Part shown: positions 7,374 through 15,393 of the stretch, one piece after another
Position numbering within the stretch: position 1 is the stretch's first letter
Layout: the number at the start of each line of letters is the position of its first letter
NCBI GenBank assembly: GCA_003150175.1
Contig: QAKZ01000005.1
Coordinates: 1-29,671, forward strand
DNA: 29,671 bases
Source: Coriobacteriia bacterium
GTDB lineage: Bacteria; Actinomycetota; Coriobacteriia; Coriobacteriales; Atopobiaceae
Reading direction: 5' to 3'
Notes under the pieces: model-generated
What the model saw: only the letters and a program-made list of their open reading frames with translations
Databases searched by the model: none
What the model was told of the DNA's origin: nothing
Made by a program: the position numbers and the translations under genes

Positions 7374-8099
7374 CTAGTCGAGGTCGCCGAAGTCGCCGAG
7401 ACCTGAGACAGTGCCCTGCGCCGGGGCAGTGACGGGGGCGGGAGCCGCGACCGGAGCGGACGCCGCCACGGAGGCGATGTCGGAGGTCACATCGTTGTGC
7501 GTGGTGCCCTTGGAGCCGGAAAGACCGGTGCCCAGGCCCTGCGCCGGAAAAACGCTCTCGGCGTCGTCCATGAAGTGCTGCAGGAGCTTCTTGTACTCGG
7601 CGCGGAACTCCTCGCGGGAAGACTTGAGGCGGTCGATCTCGTCGAGCTCGTTCTGCTTCTCGGCCAGGGCCTGACGAATAACCTCGCGGGCCTTCTGGTC
7701 GGCGTCGTTGCGGATGCTCTCGGCGTTGGCGCGGGCATCGGCGACGAGCTTGTCGGCGGACTGCTGGGCCACGATGAGGACCTGCGAGATCTGGCGCTCA
7801 GAGGCCTGGAGCGTGTCCACCGGCTCAGGCGCGGGAGCGGGGGCCGGGGCGACGACGGTGGCCGCGGGGGCGGAAGCTGCGTCGGCGAGGCGATCCTCGA
7901 GGCTTGCGACCTGCGCCTGGGATGCGGCGAGCTGGGACTCGGTGTTGTTCAGGCGACCTTTGAGGTCGGCGATCTTCTGGAGCATCGCGTCGACCTCGGC
8001 GGAGAGCTGCTCGAGGAAGGCGTCGACCTCCTCGGTGTCATAGCCGTGTTTGGAGGGAGAGAAGGTCTGCTGCTCGATGTCTGCTGGTGTGATTGCCAT
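7374..8099 (-). CDS. divIVA: DivIVA-family cell division/polar growth protein
   Basis: Coiled-coil scaffold that binds negatively curved membrane at poles and septa and organises division or wall growth. The 241-aa protein starts with the DivIVA N-terminal domain: FSPSKHGYDTEEVDAFLEQL (13-32). A coiled coil (about 33-70), an Ala/Pro linker (about 75-92), a second coiled coil (about 95-170) and an Ala/Pro-rich tail ending GLGDFGDLD follow. ATG 8099 has AAAGGG upstream. It is the last gene of the ftsZ-side cluster. This Ala/Pro-interrupted layout resembles actinobacterial Wag31-type proteins, which makes polar localisation plausible. Confidence 0.92.
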   Translation of the reverse strand: MAITPADIEQQTFSPSKHGYDTEEVDAFLEQLSAEVDAMLQKIADLKGRLNNTESQLAASQAQVASLEDRLADAASAPAATVVAPAPAPAPEPVDTLQASERQISQVLIVAQQSADKLVADARANAESIRNDADQKAREVIRQALAEKQNELDEIDRLKSSREEFRAEYKKLLQHFMDDAESVFPAQGLGTGLSGSKGTTHNDVTSDIASVAASAPVAAPAPVTAPAQGTVSGLGDFGDLD

Positions 8100-8123
8100 T
8101 CTGGATCCCTTTCGTCTTTAAAG

Positions 8124-8140
8124 GGCGCCGCTCGGGCGCC
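8124..8140 (-). other. GGCGCC hairpin between yggT and divIVA
   Basis: GGCGCC (8124-8129) and GGCGCC (8135-8140) pair across a 5-nt loop; on the minus strand this is followed by CTTTAAAG. It could be a weak attenuator or an RNA-processing site ahead of divIVA. The function is a guess. Confidence 0.35.
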
Positions 8141-8148
8141 GCATACAC

Positions 8149-8421
8149 TTATAGAATAATAGTAAAAACGAGCCGCTCGATGATGCTGAGGACGAAGATC
8201 GCAATAATCGGCGAAAAATCAATGCCGCCGAAAGGCGGGATGAGGCGCCGGAAGAAGCCGAGGTAGGGCTCCACGAGCATCCCGAGCGCGTCGCGGAAGT
8301 CGTCCACGGCGCCCTTGCCTATGCCCCGGGGCACCCAGCTCATGAGGCACCACACCACGATGAGGAACTCGTAGACGTTGAAGAGCCTGGCGATGAGGCT
8401 CGCGATCGTGTACAAACCCAT
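8149..8421 (-). CDS. YggT/YlmG family membrane protein
   Basis: Small membrane protein of 90 aa. Two hydrophobic segments (about 4-29 and 69-90) flank the family signature VEPYLGFFRRLIPPFGGIDF (50-69). YlmG relatives sit beside sepF and divIVA in many Gram-positive bacteria and chloroplast ancestors and are linked to septum or nucleoid organisation; the biochemical role is unknown. It lies 8 nt after proC on the same strand. Confidence 0.92.
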   Translation of the reverse strand: MGLYTIASLIARLFNVYEFLIVVWCLMSWVPRGIGKGAVDDFRDALGMLVEPYLGFFRRLIPPFGGIDFSPIIAIFVLSIIERLVFTIIL

Positions 8422-8429
8422 GCCGTCCC

Positions 8430-9242
8430 TTACTTGCTTCCCGCGAGCTCGGCCGAACGGGCGAGCGCCGCGTCAACCGCGGCGAAGGAGCCCTCGAACA
8501 GGAGGGGCTCGAGCTCATAGAGGCCGCACGCGGTGGTGCCGCCGGGGCTCGTGACCTTCTCGGCATAGGCGCGCGGGTGCTCGCCGGAGTCCAGCAGCTG
8601 CTCGGCGCAGCCTCGCATCGTGGCGAGCAGGAGCTCGCGCGCCGCGGCGGACGGCATTCCGGCCTTGACGGCGGCGCGGGTGAGCGTGTCCACAAACACC
8701 GAGAAGTACGCCGGGGCGGTCCCCACGACGGCTCCCTCGACCTCGAGCTGGTCCTCGCGCATGACGGAGGCACGCCCAAGGGCGCCGAAGACCTCCGAGG
8801 CGAGCTCGACGTCTGCGGCGGTCGCGGACGCGCCGCCGGCAACGGCCGATGCCCCCGAGAGGACCTGGACGCACAGGTTGGGCATCACACGGACGACGCG
8901 CGCGCCGGGCAGCGCGGCCTCGATGGCGGCGATCGGCACGCCGGCGGCGATGGAGATGACGAGCTTGCCGGCAAGTGCGCCCGCGCACTCCCCCATGACA
9001 GCGGGGAGGACCTGGGGCTTAACCGCGAGGATCGCCGCGTCGGGTCCGCACGCGAGCATCTGCTCCGCCCCGTCGAATGTGCGGATGCCGAGCTCTGCCA
9101 GCGGCTTGCAGCCGTGGCCGTTATGGCCGGCCACGAGAATCGACGAGGCCTCCCAGGCCCCCGCCGCCACGAGGCCAGACGCGATCGCCGAGCCCATTGA
9201 GCCGGCGCCGACGATGCCGATCTTGAGGTCGTTTCTGGGCAA
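8430..9242 (-). CDS. proC: Pyrroline-5-carboxylate reductase
   Basis: Catalyses the last step of proline synthesis, NAD(P)H-dependent reduction of pyrroline-5-carboxylate, in the cytoplasm. The 270 aa contain a Rossmann fold with IGIVGAGSMGSAI (8-20), the LAVKPQV block, the RVMPN motif, and the C-terminal dimerisation signature EGAVVGTAPAYFSVF followed by VTSPGGTT. TTG 9242 is the start: AGGAG lies 6 nt upstream and overlaps the sepF stop. It sits between sepF and yggT and is co-translated with the division genes. There is no sign of truncation. Confidence 0.95.
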   Translation of the reverse strand: MPRNDLKIGIVGAGSMGSAIASGLVAAGAWEASSILVAGHNGHGCKPLAELGIRTFDGAEQMLACGPDAAILAVKPQVLPAVMGECAGALAGKLVISIAAGVPIAAIEAALPGARVVRVMPNLCVQVLSGASAVAGGASATAADVELASEVFGALGRASVMREDQLEVEGAVVGTAPAYFSVFVDTLTRAAVKAGMPSAAARELLLATMRGCAEQLLDSGEHPRAYAEKVTSPGGTTACGLYELEPLLFEGSFAAVDAALARSAELAGSK

Positions 9243-9250
9243 GGGGACTC

Positions 9251-9895
9251 CTAGCGGTCGAGGTCGCCGTCGGCGACGAGCTTATTGATGTCGGTCGCGG
9301 TCAGCTTGGCGCCCTGCGGCAGCACGGCGAAGCAGCGGTCGCCGAGCTCAGAGACCTCGCCCTCGATGCCCATGGAGAACCCGAAGCTGAAGTCGAGGAT
9401 GCGCTTGGCCACCTCGATGTTCGTGTTCTTGAACACGAGGACGACCGGCTGGTTCGTGCGCACGCGGCGCACGACGGTCTGCACGTCGTCGTAGCTGACG
9501 GGGCGCAGGACGTACGGAGGCAGCTGGCTGGAGATCGCCGGGCGCTGGCGCGCGGCGCCGCCGAACTCGGGGGCAGGCGCAGGGGCCGAGGGGCTCGCGT
9601 ACCCGCGGGCCATGGAGCTCGTCTCCTGGGTGTCGTAGCTCGTGCGCGCGGGCGACGGGATGCTCGTGGGCACCTGAGAGGCTACGGGGCGGCCGGAGCG
9701 TGTGTAGACCGAGACGCTCTCCGCCTCGGGGCGCGGGGTGTTGCCGAGCAGGCGCGGCGAGCTGCCGGGGTCGCGGCGGGCAGGCTCGGGGGCGTAGCCG
9801 GCGGAGTCGTCGTAGTACTCATCGTCGTCGTAGTAGTCGTCGCCCCCGTTGTTGGAGAAGCGGTCCCTCAGCGAATCGAGAAATCCCATGTCCAT
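9251..9895 (-). CDS. sepF: SepF, FtsZ-ring membrane anchor
   Basis: Tethers FtsZ to the membrane and bundles filaments. The 214-aa protein has an N-terminal amphipathic membrane-binding helix (GFLDSLRDRF, 4-13) and an acidic stretch rich in D and Y (18-31). A disordered Pro/Ser/Ala linker runs to about 120, and the C-terminal DUF552 core holds RPVSYDDVQTVVRRVRTNQPVVLVF-type sequence. ATG 9895 or the ATG two codons later (9889) could start; an AAAGAGAG site serves both. It lies in the usual place between yggS and the yggT-divIVA end. Confidence 0.94.
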   Translation of the reverse strand: MDMGFLDSLRDRFSNNGGDDYYDDDEYYDDSAGYAPEPARRDPGSSPRLLGNTPRPEAESVSVYTRSGRPVASQVPTSIPSPARTSYDTQETSSMARGYASPSAPAPAPEFGGAARQRPAISSQLPPYVLRPVSYDDVQTVVRRVRTNQPVVLVFKNTNIEVAKRILDFSFGFSMGIEGEVSELGDRCFAVLPQGAKLTATDINKLVADGDLDR

Positions 9896-9953
9896 CTCTC
9901 TTTCTAGCGGCGCCGGCGAATCGGCGCGTCCGTCAATACCTAATGATGCCCGC

Positions 9954-10700
9954 TCACAAAAGCTCGTATGCGGGGTCGAACGTTACCCTTCCCAGGCGCA
10001 CGAGGGTCGAGCCCTCCTCCACCGCGATGGCGAAGTCGTCGCTCATCCCGCACGAGAGGGTCGGCAGCGGAAGGCCGGTCCTGGCCCTGAGCTCGCAGGC
10101 GAGCTCGCGGGCGCCGGAAAACGTGCGCCGCGCAGCATCCGCGTCCGCCCGCGGGGCCATGGTCATGATGCCCTCGAGCCGGATGCCGGGAAGCGCGGCC
10201 AGCGCCTCGACGGCCTCGCGCGCCTCGGCAGGCGAGAAGCCCGACTTGCTCTGCTCGCCCGAGACGTTGACCTCGAGGAGCACGGGCTGGACGATGCCGT
10301 GCGCGCAACAGCGCTTGGAGACGGCACAGGCGAGCTCGGATGAGCTGATCGAGTGCAGCAGCGCCACACGGCCGATGACCTGGTTGATCTTATTCTTCTG
10401 GAGATTGCCGATGGCATCGAAGCGCGCCTCGGCCATCTCGGGCTCGGTCGCGGCGAACTCGAGCTTGCGGCTGAGCTCCTGGGGGCGGTTCTCGGCAAAG
10501 GCACGCCACCCGGCTCGCCAAGCGAGCAGGCACGCCTCGGGCTCGACCGTCTTCGACACGGCGAGGGCGAGCACCTCGGAAGCGTCGCGGCCGGCGCGCG
10601 AGCAGGCAGCGGACACGCGATCGAGGATCTGCCGCCTACGGTCGGCGAGAAACGCCTGGTACGCGTCATCGAGCTCTATGTCCAGCTTCGGGGTAGCCAT
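9954..10700 (-). CDS. YggS/PLPBP family pyridoxal phosphate homeostasis protein
   Basis: PLP-binding, alanine-racemase-like TIM barrel that buffers PLP and affects amino-acid pools; not a known enzyme. The 248 aa include the PLP lysine in LAVSKT (Lys50), AFAENRPQEL (68-77), FDAIGNLQKNK (94-104), VNVSGEQSKSGF, and the C-terminal GMSDDFAIAVEEGSTLVRLGR phosphate-binding block. ATG 10700 is chosen on the homology start and an upstream AGG-rich site. The protein ends soon after VTFD where relatives often show IFG, a minor divergence. It is cotranscribed with pgeF and sepF. Confidence 0.93.
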   Translation of the reverse strand: MATPKLDIELDDAYQAFLADRRRQILDRVSAACSRAGRDASEVLALAVSKTVEPEACLLAWRAGWRAFAENRPQELSRKLEFAATEPEMAEARFDAIGNLQKNKINQVIGRVALLHSISSSELACAVSKRCCAHGIVQPVLLEVNVSGEQSKSGFSPAEAREAVEALAALPGIRLEGIMTMAPRADADAARRTFSGARELACELRARTGLPLPTLSCGMSDDFAIAVEEGSTLVRLGRVTFDPAYELL

Positions 10701-10719
10701 CGAGCACCTGCCTTTCTCG

Positions 10720-11556
10720 TTAATCCAGGGGCTCCCATGCGGGGGTAGTGCCCGTGCGCATGACGGCGAGCGCCGCGTGGCGCCCGCAGTTGCCCGCCTC
10801 TGCGCGGTACGAGAAGAACCGGTCCGTCGCGGTCGCGGTCGAGACGCGGCACACGGCGAGGTTCTCCCGCAGCACGCCCGCGTCGGTGAGGGCGCAGGCG
10901 ACGGCGTAGCCAAGGTCGAGTTTGCGCCTCGACGCAACGCCCACGTGCACGCCCTCTCCGAACTCGGCGGTGAAGTCGCGGATCATCTGGGCGGACACCT
11001 CGTAGTCGACGCCCCCGATATGGGGGCCGACGTACGCCTTGAGGTCCGCGGCCGCGCAGCCGGTCTCGTCCATGAGGACGCGGGCGGTCTTCTGCGCGAT
11101 GCGGGCGATGGTGCCGCGCCAGCCGGAGTGGGCGACGGCGAATCCGCCGGGAGCGCAGATAACCGCGGGGACGCAGTCGGCGAAGCACAGGAGGACGGGC
11201 ACGTCGGGGGCCGTGCAGACGACGGCGTCCGCGCCGGAGCGCGCCTGCGCGGCGGCCTCGTCGTGCGCGGGGCCCGCCGCCTGCCGGACGACGACCACGC
11301 GGTCGCCATGGACCTGGTGCGGCGTCACGAGGGCGCCGGCGCAGTCCGCGGCCCCGATGGCCGTAAGCGCGCGCCGGCGGTTCTCCGCAACGGCCGCAGG
11401 CGCGTCGCCGCAGCTGTCGCCGAGGTTCAGGGAGGCGAAGGGCTCCGCGCTCACGCCGCCGGTCCGCTCAGTGAACGCGAACGTGACCCCGCACCCGGAC
11501 TCGGTGTCCGAGAGAAGGGCCACGTCGCCCGCCTTGTATCTGCGCAGGCTGGTCAA
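10720..11556 (-). CDS. pgeF: PgeF-type laccase-domain protein (YfiH/YlmD family)
   Basis: The family was long called multicopper polyphenol oxidase; the E. coli member is reported to remove a misincorporated L-Ser from UDP-MurNAc-L-Ser, which would fit this wall-synthesis neighbourhood. The 278 aa carry the site HQVH (80-83), FADC (125-128), VAHSGWRG (141-148) and FFSYRAEAGNCGRHAA near the C-terminus, so the His/Cys/His triad is complete. TTG 11556 lies 8 nt after the ftsZ stop with a poor ribosome-binding site; a GTG 11 codons in is an alternative. The substrate is inferred from the family. Confidence 0.88.
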   Translation of the reverse strand: MTSLRRYKAGDVALLSDTESGCGVTFAFTERTGGVSAEPFASLNLGDSCGDAPAAVAENRRRALTAIGAADCAGALVTPHQVHGDRVVVVRQAAGPAHDEAAAQARSGADAVVCTAPDVPVLLCFADCVPAVICAPGGFAVAHSGWRGTIARIAQKTARVLMDETGCAAADLKAYVGPHIGGVDYEVSAQMIRDFTAEFGEGVHVGVASRRKLDLGYAVACALTDAGVLRENLAVCRVSTATATDRFFSYRAEAGNCGRHAALAVMRTGTTPAWEPLD

Positions 11557-11563
11557 AACAGGC

Positions 11564-12730
11564 CTAGATCCTGCTGCGCTTGAGGAAGTCGGGGATGTCG
11601 AAGTCGTTGCTGGAGCTCGACTGCGGGCGGCTCACGTTGATCGGCATCGACGGTGCGGGCGCAGGAGCGGGCGCAGGGGCAGGAGCGGACGCCGCGGGGC
11701 GAGCAGCGGGGCGCGGGCTCGCCGGGCGGCTGGACGGCATGGTCATCGTGGGCAGCGGCTGCTGGACGTTGGCGTCGTTGAAGCCGGTGGCGATGACGGT
11801 CACGCGCACCTGGTCGCCCAGGGACTCGTCGACGACGGTGCCGAAGATGATGGTCGCGTCGGGGTCGACGTTCTGGGCCACGAGGTCGGCGGCGTCGTTG
11901 ATCTCCTGGATGCCGAGGTCCTTGTTGCCCGCGATGGACAGCAGGACGCGCGTCGCGCCGTCGATGGTGCCCTCGAGCAGGCGGCTCGAGATGGCCTCGG
12001 AGGCGGCGTCGGTCGCGCGGTTGTCGCCGGAGGCGGTGCCGATGCCCATCATCGCGGTGCCGGAGGCCTTCATGATGGTGCAGACGTCGGCGAAGTCGAG
12101 GTTGATGAGGCCCGGGACCGTAATGAGGTCGGTGATGCCTTGGGTGCCCTGGCACAGAACGTCATCGGCCATGCGGAAGGCCTCGAGCATCGTGGTCTTC
12201 TTCTCGGAGAGGTCGAGCAGGCGGTCGTTCGGGATGACGATGAGGGTGTCGACCATCTCGGAGAGGTTCTTGATACCGTCGACGGCGGAGCTGGAACGAC
12301 GACGTCCCTCGAAGGTGAAGGGCTTGGTGACGACGCCGACGGTCAGGGCGCCCACGTCGTTCTTGGCGATGTCGGCCACGACGGGAGCGGCTCCCGTGCC
12401 GGTGCCGCCGCCCTCGCCCGCGGTGATGAAGACCATGTCCGCCCCGGCGAGCGCGGCCTTGATCTCGTCGCGGGAATCCTCTGCGGCCTCCTTGCCGACC
12501 TCGGGGTTGGCGCCGGCGCCCAGGCCCTTGGTGATGTCGGAGCCGATGTGCACCTTGATGTCGGCGTCGGAGATGGCGAGCGCCTGCGCATCGGTGTTCA
12601 CGGCCACGAACTCGACGCCACGGATGCCTTCCTCGATCATGCGGTTGACGGCGTTGTTGCCGCCGCCGCCCACGCCGACGACCTTGATGACGGCGAGGTA
12701 GTTGTTGAGGGTGTCGGTGTCCTTGATCAT
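11564..12730 (-). CDS. ftsZ: Cell division GTPase FtsZ
   Basis: Tubulin homologue that polymerises into the Z-ring. The 388-aa form from ATG 12730 has [15 protein letters not shown] (15-29), the tubulin signature GEGGGTGTG (105-113), the T7-loop segment [11 protein letters not shown] (210-220), a disordered Pro/Ala linker (about 328-365) and the C-terminal partner-binding peptide [10 protein letters not shown] (377-386). AGGAGG 6 nt upstream supports this start. The frame stays open for 29 more codons to an ATG at 12817 that has its own AAGGA site, giving a possible 417-aa isoform with a basic N-terminus. It is the first gene after the ftsQ terminator, so a promoter should lie in 12818-13038. 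Confidence 0.97.
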   Translation of the reverse strand: MIKDTDTLNNYLAVIKVVGVGGGGNNAVNRMIEEGIRGVEFVAVNTDAQALAISDADIKVHIGSDITKGLGAGANPEVGKEAAEDSRDEIKAALAGADMVFITAGEGGGTGTGAAPVVADIAKNDVGALTVGVVTKPFTFEGRRRSSSAVDGIKNLSEMVDTLIVIPNDRLLDLSEKKTTMLEAFRMADDVLCQGTQGITDLITVPGLINLDFADVCTIMKASGTAMMGIGTASGDNRATDAASEAISSRLLEGTIDGATRVLLSIAGNKDLGIQEINDAADLVAQNVDPDATIIFGTVVDESLGDQVRVTVIATGFNDANVQQPLPTMTMPSSRPASPRPAARPAASAPAPAPAPAPAPSMPINVSRPQSSSSNDFDIPDFLKRSRI

Positions 12731-13038
12731 CGTTTCCTCCTCTTTGGCCGCGGGCCCTTCGGGGCGACGAGCCGGTTGCTTGAAAGCCCTGCGGGCCTTT
12801 GCTGACATCTTTGCCATCGTGTGTCCTTGCGGTCGCTTGTTGGCGTGCTTGGAAGAGGCGATGAGAAACCCTAAACCTCGAGTTAAACCTTAGGCCTCGG
12901 TCAAAGCGAGGTAGTTTTGCACATCGAGGCGCATCGAGTCAAACAGCGTGGAGAAACCATGGAGGAAAGCCCGCAAACGCAGCTTAAGCGGGCCATGAGC
13001 GCGCAAAGAAAGAGCTTCTACCAACCTTAAAGCACAAA
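12731..13038 (-). promoter_or_regulatory. ftsZ upstream region (about 308 nt) with possible extended ftsZ start
   Basis: There is no separate gene here. The stretch holds the 29-codon in-frame extension (12731-12817), which starts [13 protein letters not shown] and has AAGGACACACG before its ATG. Further upstream on the minus strand TTGACT and TTGACC words occur near 12940 and 12900, but neither has a good -10 at 16-18 bp. A CCTCG...CGAGG inverted repeat (about 12897-12913) and direct AGGTTTA repeats (about 12875-12895) follow. A promoter is expected, but I cannot fix it. Confidence 0.4.
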
Positions 13039-13062
13039 GGCGCGGAAGTGCTCTTCCGCGCC
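13039..13062 (-). terminator. Terminator hairpin after ftsQ
   Basis: A perfect 10-bp stem (GGCGCGGAAG, 13039-13048, with 13053-13062) has a 4-nt loop, starts 7 nt after the ftsQ stop and is followed on the minus strand by TTTGTGCTTTAA. It splits the cluster so that ftsZ needs its own promoter. Confidence 0.75.
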
Positions 13063-13069
13063 TCGCAGG

Positions 13070-14464
13070 TCATCCCTCGCTAGAGTAGGAGTCCGCCGAG
13101 GAGGCGGAGGACTGCCCCCCGGCACCGGCGGCTTGGCCATCGGCGCCGCTACCCTGTGTCACGTCCTCGGACCCCACGCGGCGCACCGATGCGCTGGAGG
13201 GGTTTCGGACGTTGATGTAGGTGATCTGCCCGGGGTACTTGTCCAGCAGCGCCTGGGCGACCTGCTCCTTAGCCGAGATGTTGGTAGCCGACCCGAGCGA
13301 GATCTGGACGCCGTTCTCCAGGATGCAGGAGATCGCGTCCGCGCTCGAGGCGTCGTAGCTCACGATCATCGACGAGAAATCTGACGAGAAACCGTTCCGG
13401 AAATCATCGACGGCCGCGAGGACATCATCGGTAGCTGCGCAGCCCGCCTGGGGATCGACCGTCGCGGGGACGCCCGTGATCAACAGAACGCCCTCCGAGC
13501 GGGCCTTCTGGAGCGCTGCGTCGTTGATGGACTGCCCGTCGGCAACTGCGATCTTCGCGGGCTCGATCCAGGAACCGCCGCTGCCGAGGTACCACCCGAG
13601 CGAGCCCGAGCTCATGACCACGAACGCCTCCAGCTCCTGCTCCTTGATGGTCAGGCGCAGGGTATGGGGGAACTCACGCGTCAGCTCGAGCGACTCCACC
13701 CACGGATCGCGCTTGATCTGCGACTCCAGGTTCGCGAGGTCGACGTTGAGCAACGTGGTGCCGTCCGGGACCGTGAGGAGATTGGAGATGTCAGCATCGG
13801 ACACGTGCGTCGACGGCTCGATGATCACGTTGTCGGCCGAGAAGAGTGCCGAGTCGCGCAGAGCGAAGAACGCCACAAGCGCAGCTAGGCCGAGGACGCA
13901 GATGAGGACGGCGACGCCCCCCACGAGCTTGATGCGTCCTTCCTTCTGGTGCTGCTCTCGGGCCGCGGCGCCGCTGCCGATGGGAGCTCCGCCGCGGTTG
14001 AGAAAGCCGGGCGCAGAGCCTTGGGCCCCTCCCGCGGCGGGTTTGGAGGAGGGCTTCTTTGCGCCGATGCCGACGAACGGGTTCTTGAGCTCGAGCTTGG
14101 GCGAGCCCGAGGCCGGCTTGCGCGCAGCGGAACGGCGGTTGGGGTGCTGGGAGGCGATGGGCTTTCTCGGCTTCGCCCCTTGACGCGGGTGCGCGGCGGA
14201 AGGGTGCGCACCGGCAGGGCGGGCCATCGGCCGAGCCGCGGCCTTCGGGGCCGGGGTCCTCTTCACGGCAAGCGACGGCTTGCGCGCAGGGGCAGAGGGC
14301 TTCTTTGCGGAGAGCCGGGGTTTGCCCGAGGGTCCCGCAGGCCCGCGCCCGAGAGACGCACCGCCGCGGGGCATCGACATGCTGCGGCCGCCGCGCGCCG
14401 GGCTCGGCGCAGACAACCGGTGCGTCCCTTTTCGGGGCGTGCCTTTTTTCCTCTGGTCTGCCAT
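13070..14464 (-). CDS. ftsQ: FtsQ/DivIB-type division protein with long basic N-terminal tail
   Basis: Bitopic divisome protein that scaffolds FtsL, FtsW and FtsI. The 464 aa consist of a very long cytoplasmic tail (1-178) rich in Lys, Arg, Pro, Ala and Ser; one TM helix (about 180-201); a POTRA domain (about 205-275, with FSADNVIIEPS and SQIKRDPWVESLELTREFPHTLRLTI-type sequence); a beta domain (about 280-425); and a Gly/Ser/Ala-rich tail. E. coli FtsQ has only a short cytoplasmic part, so the tail is the odd feature. ATG 14464 follows the murB stop by 6 nt. The order murC-murB-ftsQ-ftsZ is standard. Confidence 0.93.
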   Translation of the reverse strand: MADQRKKGTPRKGTHRLSAPSPARGGRSMSMPRGGASLGRGPAGPSGKPRLSAKKPSAPARKPSLAVKRTPAPKAAARPMARPAGAHPSAAHPRQGAKPRKPIASQHPNRRSAARKPASGSPKLELKNPFVGIGAKKPSSKPAAGGAQGSAPGFLNRGGAPIGSGAAAREQHQKEGRIKLVGGVAVLICVLGLAALVAFFALRDSALFSADNVIIEPSTHVSDADISNLLTVPDGTTLLNVDLANLESQIKRDPWVESLELTREFPHTLRLTIKEQELEAFVVMSSGSLGWYLGSGGSWIEPAKIAVADGQSINDAALQKARSEGVLLITGVPATVDPQAGCAATDDVLAAVDDFRNGFSSDFSSMIVSYDASSADAISCILENGVQISLGSATNISAKEQVAQALLDKYPGQITYINVRNPSSASVRRVGSEDVTQGSGADGQAAGAGGQSSASSADSYSSEG

Positions 14465-14470
14465 GAAACG

Positions 14471-15388
14471 CTACTCGCCGAATCCCAGGAGCTTGACCTC
14501 GCAGCGGAGGTCGACCCCGCTGCTGGCGAGCACGGAGTCGTGCATAAGCTGGATCAACGAGAGGACGTCGGAGGCGGTGGCGCCACCGTTGTTCACGATG
14601 AAGTTGGCGTGCTCGGTCGAGACCTGGGCGCGCCCGGAGCTCAGCCCCTTGCAGCCGGAGGCCTCGATGAGCTGGCCCGCGGAACCGTCGAGCGGGTTGC
14701 GGAAGACCGAGCCGCAAGTCGGCTTGCCCATGGGCTGGGTCCGGCGTCGGCGCGAGAGGCGCGACTCCATGTCGGCCGAGATCTTGGCTTTCTGCCCATG
14801 CCCGAGCGCGAGCGTGGCCTCGAGGATGATCTCGCTCGTGGGGATCGAGGTGCAGCGGTAGCCCCACTCGATCTCGTGACCCTCGTAACGGTGCAGGCCC
14901 TCGCCCGGGCGGTACACCACGAAGTCGCGGACGCAGCGGCCGATCCACTCGCGCCTCGTGCCCGCGTCCATCGAGACGGCCCCGCCCACGGTGCCAGGGA
15001 TGCCGACGCAGAACTCGAGCCCGGTGAGCTCGGCCTTCGCGGCCTCGGCCACGACCTTGGAAAGAAGCGCGCCCGCGCCCGCGGTGACGATGCCCTGCTC
15101 GGCGTCCACGCTCACGCGCGCGAACTCGTCATCGAGCACGATGACGGCGCCGTCGTAGCCGGCGTCGGAGGCGAGCACGTTGGAGCCCTTGCCCAGGATG
15201 ACCCAGTCGACGTGCTCCTCTGCGAGCACGTCGACGACCTTGCCGAGGGCGGCGAAGCTGTGAACGAGGACGAGCAGGCGGGCAGGACCGCCGATACGGT
15301 ACGACGTGCGGCGCGAGAGCTTCTCGTCGCGCAGAACGTCGGCGTCGGTGGCGCCCGAAAGGCTCATGTAGGCGTTGAAGACGCTCAC
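14471..15388 (-). CDS. murB: UDP-N-acetylenolpyruvoylglucosamine reductase
   Basis: FAD enzyme that reduces UDP-GlcNAc-enolpyruvate to UDP-MurNAc with NADPH. The 305 aa show RTSYRIGGPA (27-36), ILGKGSNVL (64-72), EFCVGIPGTVGGAVSMDAG (125-143), YRCTSIP (177-183), the proton-donor Ser227 in CGSVFRNP, and Glu297 in the C-terminal EVKLLG. GTG 15388 is chosen because AAGGAG lies 8 nt upstream and overlaps the murC stop; the frame is open further into murC but without homology. It is coupled to murC. Confidence 0.96.
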   Translation of the reverse strand: MSVFNAYMSLSGATDADVLRDEKLSRRTSYRIGGPARLLVLVHSFAALGKVVDVLAEEHVDWVILGKGSNVLASDAGYDGAVIVLDDEFARVSVDAEQGIVTAGAGALLSKVVAEAAKAELTGLEFCVGIPGTVGGAVSMDAGTRREWIGRCVRDFVVYRPGEGLHRYEGHEIEWGYRCTSIPTSEIILEATLALGHGQKAKISADMESRLSRRRRTQPMGKPTCGSVFRNPLDGSAGQLIEASGCKGLSSGRAQVSTEHANFIVNNGGATASDVLSLIQLMHDSVLASSGVDLRCEVKLLGFGE

Positions 15389-15393
15389 CTGGG

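Noticed and set aside
10720..11556. Reading the laccase-domain protein as a multicopper oxidase
   Set aside because: The motifs (HQVH, ADC, VAHSGWRG) are those of the YfiH/PgeF family, which lacks the copper sites of true laccases.
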